This document shows positions 55,738 to 64,000 of a DNA stretch of 64,000 bases, in pieces; positions within the stretch are counted from its first letter, which is position 1, and each line of letters opens with the position of its first letter. The notes below the pieces were generated by a model. That model worked only from the letters and a program-made list of their open reading frames with translations, had not been told where the DNA came from and did not search any database. The position numbers were made by a program, and so were the translations under genes. This stretch comes from Capitella teleta (lineage: Eukaryota; Annelida; Polychaeta; Capitellidae): NCBI GenBank assembly GCA_000328365.1, contig KB310317.1, positions 684,907 through 748,906 on the forward strand, in the 5' to 3' direction.

Positions 55738-56449
55738 CAGTATAATCTCGATATCTCAAATTTCAAGGGGCCATCGAAATCACTTCGAGTTAAAGAGCCT
55801 TCGAGATATAGTAACATGGATTAAGCGTGAAAAAGAGAGAGTTTTCTCTTCGTAGCCGTGTGATGACGAGTGTATGTGCAGAGACGAAATGATGACCCAT
55901 CAATGCCCTCCGCTCATTAATATATCAAGTATCCATCCCCTTTGAAGTCTTGGGTGCCTATCATATTTTCTGTGATATTGCCGATTTAAAAAGATCACAA
56001 ACGCTTTGTAGATTTCTGTAATCGTTGCATGTCTTTAAACAATGCCGACCACAAAGGAACGCATTGAATGAGGCCGTGCATCTTTGTTTTTACACAAGCA
56101 TGAATAAGATTCGGGGGTTATTCACAAACCGCTCGCTGTCAAGTTGTCAACTTCGAGACAGATGTAAATGACGATGATTAGATGCTTCGAATCGAGCAAT
56201 TAGTTGAGACACCTTTATCCAACCACAGGCAAAGTTTCTCTAGCATTCACTATATGAAAATTATGCATATTTGAGTTAACTTTGACAATAAAGTATCTAA
56301 ATTTACCCACAGGGACGGAAAATGAGTTCGAGTTATACAGCTTTTCGAGTTATGGGAGTTCGACATATCGTTACAAAATTCGATGTACGGGTATAGGGAG
56401 GGACTCGGGGATTCGAGTTATGGGAGTTCGACATATCGAGATTATACTG
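55738..56449. mobile_element. Pogo/Tigger-like non-autonomous element (712 bp)
   Basis: Inverted ends CAGTATAATCTCGATATCTC (left) and CAGTATAATCTCGATATGTC (right, read inward) are flanked by TA on both sides. Near the right end the motif TATGGGAGTTCGACATATCG occurs twice, so the terminal repeat is partly reiterated. No transposase is encoded. CAGT-led ends resemble the element at 29063-30028, although the internal sequences differ. Confidence 0.85.
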
Positions 56450-57138
56450 TACGTAGTTGGACCCCAGGATTTTCCTACCGCCGGCAATCACGAAGTTTCC
56501 GACTGTTGTGTTTCTTTTGCTGTTCAGTGCAAATGTATAATGCAAAATAATATTATTATACAAAGATCATTCGGAACAGGGTAAAACCCATCACTGAACC
56601 AGTATAAGTCGTAATCAACAGACAGGAAAGAGCTGATTGACTAATTGTAAATCCTGACCGCAGGACGTGTTCAGAAAAGACGGAAACGCGAAATTAAATA
56701 TTATGCATAATTATAAGCGCGTATATATAAACATCCATTCGTTGATGTATATGTACAACTGCTTATAGTACAGGTACGTACTTAATTCTTTCATAATTAC
56801 AGACACACCAACACAAGAGGTGCATGGTTTTTTCTCTGCCAAAAGGTATTAGGGGCCCAACCCGTGCACCAGACGAAGTGAATGGAATTCATATGGGGAC
56901 ATAAAAAAGTCGCCTGCGATTTCAGCAATGACGTCGTCTGCTCTATATGCATCTGCCGATCTCGCATGTTGGCTTGGCATTGACGGCTGCCTGAACTAAG
57001 CATAACCCAATAAAATACACATGAAACGCGCGTTTCTGAGCAATTAATCCCAAAGAGGCACTCAGACCAATGATCACGACGCAGCATAAAAATGAAGACC
57101 TACCACAAGCCCCCACACAAGGTGTGCTTGCTTGGGCC
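56450..57138. other. Intergenic stretch upstream of the small predicted gene
   Basis: Nothing recognised. It would contain the promoter of the gene starting at 57169, if that gene is real. Confidence 0.35.
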
Positions 57139-57168
57139 ATGATCTGGAATTCAGGCAGCGGCTGGAGG

Positions 57169-60100
57169 ATGAGGAGGTCCTGCTCCGACCAGATCGTGCT
57201 GGTCATCCTTGTTTTCATTCTCCTCCCTCCAGCAGCGTTCGGTTGGAATCCACGGAACACACACCTGACAGGATACACGAAAGAAGGTGGGCGCTTTGTC
57301 AGTACCTCGATTATATTTCTATTGTGCCAAATAACTTCTCAAAGATCTCAATAGTACAGAATATATGTATGCATATATTCATAGTTTATTAAACATACAT
57401 ATATGCTGAGTGAATTCATGCATTTCATGACATTATAGCAGCCTATTAGCAGGCGATGTGATATAAATTGTTCTCGTTCGAAATTACTCGTGCATTATTT
57501 GGCGCAAAGTGAGAAAACGCCCCATTGTCTAATGAAGTCTCAGGCCACAAACCTCGTTTCGAGTTCCAAAAGTTTCATTTATTGACCTCTCATAACACTT
57601 TTTTTTTTCAACATCGGATCACTGATTTTGATTATGTACATGCAATGCACGACCGAAAATGCTTTTGTGATCTGAACAAGTGGTCTTTAGTTTAATTGGA
57701 AGCAAAATCCCATCCCAAATAATTCATGATTTTGCCCAGCTCCGAGTAAGCTTTGTGTTATGTTTAAACATATGATGTATAAGACATGATGTATGACATA
57801 TGTGTCATGTTTATACATATTACATAAGGTAGTAACTGCACCACAATTATGATTTTTACGCTGAACAGGCATCTTGCACTACCCTGATATATAATTATAG
57901 ACTGAATGAATATCGATGAGGTGACCATATCCAAATTCTTGGGGATGATGATCGACAATCGGTTGACCTGGGATTCACGCATCTCCCATCTCTCTCACAA
58001 GATAAGCAAAAGCATTGCATAAAATATAGCTACTTGTATTCAACTCTACAGTATTTCACTTCCTCACTCTTAGTTTGGGGTGGGGGTTAACTACCCTAGA
58101 GAGATCCACAAGACTTTATTTATTCTACTTCATGAATTAAGGTTTTTAGGAATAAGGGTGTCTTGACCTATGTATATTTATGCATATCTAGCCAAACTGG
58201 TTCAGCATGTTCTTATTGGAAACTTACTAGTATATGCATACATTGTATTCAGTCACTTTAAAAATTGTGTGAAATCGCTTTCTGGTATGCTCAGATTTTA
58301 CACTTTTGCTATAATTATTACAGTACATGTATTAGGAAAATAAATTCGGGAGAAGCATGGCCCCGGACCCCGTAGCATTGGCTTGCCTATGGCGCACGAT
58401 ACAAATTGGATTAATTTAGTCCTCACAGGACCTGGACCTTGGTAGTGAACGGCGCACCCCCTCCACATACTCTGGGTGCGCCCATGTATGTAGGCTTACT
58501 TGTATCTGACCAATGAAGAGGATTGAAGAGAAAAAAACGTCGATTTACATAATAGTTGATGTCAAATGTATCAAGACATAGAAACCCTACACCGTATATG
58601 TTAGAGTTAAAAGTAGCTACGTGTGTATCTAACCTTATTAAAAATAACCAAAATTAATTCAATCGACGGTTTGTATAACAGCCTATTATTGCGTCTACAA
58701 GTATCAAAAGATAAATTATAATTATATTAATGCACAATTGTAAGATTTGCACCCCACACACATATTATTTATTATGTACGTGCGTATACGCATACAGACA
58801 AAGGATGTCATCAGTTCCATGTCAACTTTTTGACCGACTTTTTGTTGGCTTTTTCAATGGCACTTCTCTTGTAAGACAAAGTGTTGCACATGGTTCGCAA
58901 CTTAGTATATAAATATAAACCATGCAGAACATACTGCTATTCCTATCGTTTATATTTTAATGTTGATGGACATTGGATGCCGATTTATCTCATAGCCCAA
59001 AGGGTCCACCCAGCGATGTATAATTTTAGCGTCAAACGGGACTCCGGATCAAGGCATAGATATACGGCATTGTTCTCTGTGTTACAAACTATTCTATTGT
59101 TCGTGAGTGATTTTGCTGTGCTTGTAGTTCCAATATTCATTTCCTAAAATCAAATTAACAAAGCAGATAGTAATTTGTGCTGAAACGCCATGCAACAGAT
59201 CCATTAAAAAGCATTGACATCGTAGACTACACGGACTAGAGTATGAGTGGCCCACTCTGTATAACTCAATTCAAATGTGCAAAGGTACTTTACCGGGCGT
59301 GTTACTATTTAACGTTTGTCGATCAGTTTCAGGGATAATAATCGCATTAATTGGTGCTCTTTATGCAGCCTGGTGCAACGGGGGAGAAAATTGACAACTT
59401 TTGTCTACCAGAAAATAAACCACGATGTATTCTAATGATTCCACGATTGTTCATCCGGATATATGTTTATTGTGTTGTGCAGTTTACCCGCTTGCAGTGC
59501 CATCATTATTTCAATTCGGTGTAACTCATGGTGCAGCATCGCACTTACAGTATTACGTTACCTCGGCAAAATGCTCCATGTCGGCTCGCAGCGATAAGAG
59601 TTTCATGACCATCGCAGACGAATTAACTGTCATTGGGGATTTTATATTTATTCCAACGAACTTCCTGACATCGATTGCTCATCGGGTGATCATCATTCTA
59701 TTTTAACTCACGGTAATCGAATCAGAATCGATGTCCTGTTTTAGCCCTACTCATTTCTTCCCTTCCCGACCCTTCTGACGTCATCACTCTTCAGCGTCAG
59801 AGAACAAAAGAATTAAGTTTCTGCTTCAACTAAATTTCCGCCTCTGTTTGTAGCCCAACCGCGAGTGACGAAGCGAGACAACACTGTGCTTTTGATCAAC
59901 CGCTTCTCTCATGTCCTTGGTACCTCGAACTCCGATAGATCTGTCGACAGACTCTTCAAACTCTTCGATATAAACGGTGGGTTCAAGGATTTCATGCACA
60001 ATATCTCAAATCTGCGAAATGTTATATGGCATTTCATGCATACTAAACTATATATTTATCTTCTAAAATCAAAACAAAACGTAGAGTTTGCATTGAAGCG

Positions 60101-60485
60101 CCATATTATATGTCATGGGCAATTGTTCATGTACTGGATGTTTCAATGAAAACAAAAAGTCTAAATTCGTCAGATCAGCCCAAAAAGGTTAGGGCAGCCA
60201 CTATAATATAACACACACGGCCAGCCCCGCTTCCATCCCCAGTCCCATATCGCCTATGCAACCCACGAATCTTGAGCAGAGTCACTGCAATTTCTGTCTA
60301 CTTTGTCTCGCAATATATGCCCTCCAATTACTTGGTATAATCTTCTTAATCCGCCTTCAATTCGGACAACCAGTTCCAACAATTCCACTTATCATCGAAA
60401 GTTTCTTCCCTTTTCAGACAACAACAGAATCGACAAAGACGAATTCCGGGCAATTTTACAACTTTTGGATATCATTCCAACTTAA
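57169..60485 (+). CDS. Small secreted protein with EF-hand-like loop (predicted, unrecognised)
   Basis: Three exons inferred from splice sites: 57169-57286, 59854-59976 and 60418-60485. All junctions are phase 1 and GT-AG, giving 102 aa. It opens MRRSCSDQIVLVILVFILLP, a good signal peptide with a small-residue cut site before WNPRNTH (in-frame ATGs also lie at 57139 and 57070). Exon 2 contains KR (a possible dibasic cleavage site) and INRFSHVLGTSNSDRSVDRL. Exons 2 and 3 together make FKLFDINGDNNRIDKDEFRA, EF-hand-like but with one residue more than the 12-residue canonical loop, split by the intron in the middle. AATAAA at 60567-60572. I do not recognise a family. The first join crosses 2.6 kb that contains a LINE fragment and is the weakest part; exons 2-3 are firmer. 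Confidence 0.55.
57890..58250 (+). mobile_element. LINE RT C-terminal fragment
   Basis: Text VTISKFLGMMIDNRLTWDSR, then ISHLSHKISKSIA, matches the block after the palm domain of Jockey/RTE-like LINEs (V-x-x-x-K-FLG-V-x-ID-x-x-LTW-x-x-H-I). It is followed by decayed text (IHKTLFILLHELRFLGI). Lies in the inferred long intron of the small secreted gene. Confidence 0.65.
58440..58495. repeat. Inverted repeat GGCGCACCC/GGGTGCGCC
   Basis: A perfect 9-bp stem with a loop of about 14 bases, in a GC-rich patch (58345-58495) whose ccccggacccc text recalls family B at 44100. Possibly a further decayed element end. Confidence 0.45.
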
Positions 60486-61096
60486 CGAGCTGATTTGTTT
60501 TTTTTTTGTTTTTTGTTGTTTTTTTTTCCGCCATTTGCTTAAACGACACCCTGTAGATTCTGGGTAAATAAATGATATTATATACATTTGTACAGTTGAT
60601 TTTCCTCATGCCAGCATCATTAGCATGTGGACTTACCACAGACGGCACACAAGAAAACCACAATCCAACAGTACACTGTGCAGGCAATGCATTGTGGACC
60701 CGGCCAGCAAGCTTAATTCCTTTGATAGCCAGGAAATAAATGACACTTTTCTTGTACACTATTCTGTAAATTTCTCCACCAGACAGAATAAAATGACTAA
60801 ATTAGCCTCTTGCATCCTAAAGTCTGCAATGCAGAAAAAACAGAACACAGTACAATAACGCAATATAAAGGAACTTCATTCCCGTAGAAAAAGCTGAGTT
60901 TAAATTCACCAGCAAAGACAGAAAAATCCACCAAACAGAGTAGCGAATGGATGTGATTGAATTTTTAAATACCGGTACAATGCATCAAAACATATTTTGT
61001 AACGTGAACATTCTATAATGTGAATAAATAAAGGATTAGATTTTAAATTCCCTTTTTGGCAAAGAATAAACATCGTTCAGGCATACAATGAAATAT

Positions 61097-63764
61097 CTAA
61101 AACGCAAATCTCTGCTCTTGGGAGAATCCAAGTTTATCGAGATTCGGCATGCAAGTGAATTGAATCATGGGCGGAGGACCACACATGAGGACCAGAGATG
61201 AGTCAGATGCTGCAGGCAGATGCTCTTTGATCATCTCCTCACTCACAAATCCTGTGCCATATTTCCACCCTATAAAAACCGATATAAAGGCATATAACAA
61301 CATGTATAACCACTCACCTTGTTCGGGCGCCTTGTCGACCGTGTACCAGAGGTTGAAGCGAGATTGATGTTGAGAGGCAAGCTGGTCAAGTTCATCCCTC
61401 AGCAGAATGTCACTCTCAGTCTGAATACGACTGTTCATTATTGTTAAATCAACAGCGCTCCCTCACCTGGTTGGCAAAGATCAAAGAGACCTTTGTCTGG
61501 TCATCTTGCACCTTGAAGATTTGGCGAATGATCTGCAGCATGGGGGTGATTCCTATCAGCACAAGAAATTAAAAATTGCAGACCTTGAGAAAAGACCAGG
61601 CATACCAGTGCCTCCCGCAATCATGCCAACATGCTTGACGGTTCTCTTCACAGGGGCAGCTTTCTTGTCGGGTCGAATGCTGAACTGTCCCATGCCGTCA
61701 TAGACACACAGACCGTTCGGTCCACGGAACTCCATGAAGTCCCCGATCTCCATCTTCTCCAAGTACTGTGTCATCTTGCCTCCTTCTGGGAATTTGGGGT
61801 GAACGTTTTTGAAGTACACCTGCATGAGATGATTGAGTGATATTATGGAAGCTAAAGAAATGATGATTGACAGCACTGACCTTGACAACGAGGTCAACAA
61901 AGCCTTTGTCATCATCACTGGACACTGGGGTGTAGGGACGGATGACCAGGCTGCCGTCCACTTTGCAGGTCAGGTAAACGTGCTGACCTGAAAGTCACCA
62001 ATAGGGCTCCTTGGTCATGTCAATAGAGCTGGTAGTTCATTAATGGCAAACGAATGGAGACAATTCAGTTTGAAATATAGTTCATTGTTTCTGTTGAAAT
62101 TTCAGATTTCATAGTTTTATGCTGGCTGTGTTTCTCCTCCTGGCAATTGAATTTCAGGTTCAGAGACATTTCGGGTTTTCCATGCACAAATTATAGACGT
62201 CTTTGTGTATGCAGGTGGTCAGCATTTCTGTCTGAGACGGTTTCTAGTGCACAAAAATGCGATAGCTGCGTTCTGCTGGAGACATTGAGTCCCAAAAGCA
62301 TAAGTTACATGTACCCCGGTTATTGACTTTCAGGCACGTTGAAGTGGTCATCCATAACGTACGCTTGTGGCAGGCAGGGTTCATCCTGCTACGTACTGAA
62401 CATGTACTTAACGCAATAGCATAGAAAGGGCAAACAAATAAAACGTGCCACGAAAAAATCAATATTGCAATGCCCCGTATACATGGTTTGCAATAGTACA
62501 GGTGTATCTGAGGCAGATATTCATGAGGGCCCAGCATTACATATAAAATTATACATGTTGATGCAACACATGCTGACTCATAAAAGGCAGACGCCAAAAT
62601 CACAAAACAATATGTTAGTCGAAGCCTGATTGTATAGAATTTTTTTAAGGAGAATTCCTAGGAGGAAAGCAAAGTCAAAAAAAAAATTGAAACAAAAAAA
62701 TTCTATAAAAAAAGTTGAGAAAGAATGCAGGAGTTGTCAAGTGTCATTTAAAATAGTTTTTGTGTAAACACAGATAAATATATGGAATATTTGAGGACTC
62801 AACAGCGCACTGTTTACTCAACTAAGAAAATGATCATAATTATTTTTTTTTTTAAATAATCAATAAATTATGCAATTAATTGTGTTAATCATGACCTTGA
62901 ACATCAAGCCAATTAATTAAAGCTCAAGATTTAGTCAGATGGATATGCTACCAATGTACTGTGTTAATTTCAATGCCACAGCTTGCACAACAACTGAGAT
63001 ATTGGCACTTTAGTAAATCGTAATTAGTATTATGCAAGAATGGCGCAACCTAGCGCTGTTATAGCGATATGCGTTGTTGTACATCCCATCGCTTTGAATA
63101 GTTTGGCGTAAACCACAAGGCAGTAGTTCAAATAATGAATGAGAGGTGATCAATCCCGTTTGAAACTTTAGAAATTCACTGTGACCTTTGACCTCAAAAT
63201 TTCAATGGGAGATGTAAAACCTAAATCTCCACACCCCGTGTAGTTTGGTGCCATTCGCCCGTATATTCAAATAGCTATCTTGCACACAAATTCCGGTAAA
63301 GACGGGCAAAGCAGGCCAAGAGACCAACACTAAAACAGCAATATATAGATTTTGTTTTTTCGCAAAAAAAAACAAAAACAAAACAAAAACAAAAAACAGA
63401 AAAAAAACAGCGAGTGGATCAAAATAAAAATTCTTAACGACGATAAGATGTTTGGAATATACTAAAATATTAATAGATGCAAAACGATTGCCACTCACCA
63501 ACTGGCAAGCCAAGGACGTGCTCCATGGAGGGAAGGGCAAAGCGGAACTTGCGGGTGTCATGGCTGAGAGACTGGAAGAAGGAGAGTCCATGCAATCAGA
63601 AGAGGCGTCTGCAGACCTACCTCTTTATCTATGAGTTTCAGAGGGACCTTCACCATGGGGTCCTTCAGGGTCACTGGCGCCTTCTTCTTCTTTCCAAAGA
63701 AGAAGACTTTGGCGAGAATAGCGGTCACTGCCACCACACTCACGCCAACCAGAATGGGCACAGC
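61097..63764 (-). CDS. CYB5R3: NADH-cytochrome b5 reductase 3, 5'-partial
   Basis: Seven minus-strand exons in the window: 63764-63621, 63571-63499, 61987-61881, 61819-61606, 61552-61467, 61420-61318 and 61269-61097. All are GT-AG and in phase, 299 aa to the stop. The first of these starts at an acceptor and encodes a membrane anchor ([20 protein letters not shown]), so the start codon lies in an exon to the right of the window. FAD-binding block [14 protein letters not shown] and [12 protein letters not shown]-binding block [21 protein letters not shown] near the C-terminus, ending in FAF (human FVF). The enzyme passes electrons from NADH to cytochrome b5 at ER and outer mitochondrial membranes for desaturation, sterol synthesis and haem-protein reduction. 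Every cofactor motif is intact. Confidence 0.97.
61988..63498 (-). other. CYB5R3 intron containing repeat family A
   Basis: The longest intron of the gene in the window. Its right part carries repeat family A copy 2; the rest shows no feature apart from several A-rich runs near 62680-62720 and 63365-63410. Confidence 0.6.
62690..63230 (+). repeat. Dispersed repeat family A, copy 2 (in CYB5R3 intron)
   Basis: Same orientation as 7200-7800, with shared blocks including TTTCAATGGGAGATGT, gatcaatcccgtttgaaa and gcaagaatggcgcaacc. Differences are scattered substitutions and small indels, implying moderate age. Both copies happen to be in introns. Confidence 0.7.
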
Positions 63765-64000
63765 CTGAAAACAGATTGAAATATAAACTGCATTTAAAAC
63801 AAATCAATTTACATTTGGACGTCATTTACACTGCGTAGCGTGCACGCACAGATGTCGGAATAGCGTGATTCAAAAAACTTGAGACGAAATGTAATAAGTT
63901 GGTGGTAAAAACTTGGAATCAAATGATTGTGACGCTACCTGTTTAAAGAGGACCTCTGTTAATTTCGGAACCTTTCTTAAGATTGATTCTATGGGCTTTT
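63765..64000. other. Right edge, CYB5R3 intron 1
   Basis: No start-bearing exon could be found on the minus strand here, so the intron probably continues past the window. Confidence 0.5.

Noticed and set aside
58881-59706. Frames of 88 and 93 codons with hydrophobic ends, upstream of the EF-hand-like exon
   Set aside because: No splice phase joins them convincingly to 59854, and no family text; kept out of the gene model.

Overview
The window looks like genomic DNA from an invertebrate animal. It is AT-rich (judged by eye), every recognisable host gene is split by GT-AG introns, and every host protein is a metazoan-type orthologue. Many introns are very short (VPS52 packs 16 coding exons into about 3.1 kb), as in sponges and other compact-genome invertebrates, but I cannot name the phylum. 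Two 50-base runs of N (24324-24373 and 50239-50288) mark assembly gaps.

Host genes, left to right: PTGES2 (+, 5' end outside the window), DDX39B/UAP56 (-), BBLN/C9orf16 (+, head-to-head with DDX39B), SLC31A1-type copper transporter CTR1 (-), RPS18 (-), VPS52 (+, head-to-head with RPS18), DDAH (-), a KLHL9/13-like BTB-Kelch gene (-), a small unrecognised gene predicted to be secreted with an EF-hand-like loop (+), and CYB5R3 (-, first exon outside the window). Exon boundaries were read from splice sites; reading phases agree across all junctions, and total lengths match the families closely (RPS18 152 aa, DDX39B 427 aa).

The genes form no single pathway: they cover mRNA export, translation, endosome-to-Golgi tethering, copper uptake, methylarginine breakdown, redox and ubiquitin-ligase adaptors. 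Their company is the notable point. The human counterparts of DDX39B, DDAH2, RPS18 and VPS52 lie in or next to the MHC on 6p21, and those of PTGES2, BBLN and SLC31A1 lie on 9q32-q34, an MHC-paralogous region. This looks like a piece of the ancestral proto-MHC linkage group, and it keeps the divergent RPS18/VPS52 pair.

The stretch between CTR1 and RPS18 (about 14-26 kb) is a transposon graveyard: hAT-like ends, a gag-like fossil, a BEL/Pao pol fossil with a LINE inserted in it, an ISL2EU element (YqaJ exonuclease plus DDE transposase), the C-terminus of a pogo-like transposase with a PHD finger, and a mariner piece. Two pogo-like non-autonomous elements with TA target duplications lie at 29063-30028 and 55738-56449. 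A large inverted pair of short tandem arrays (49838-50620) surrounds the second gap. LINE and Tc1 remnants occupy 41.5-42, 53.4-55.5 and 57.9-58.3 kb.
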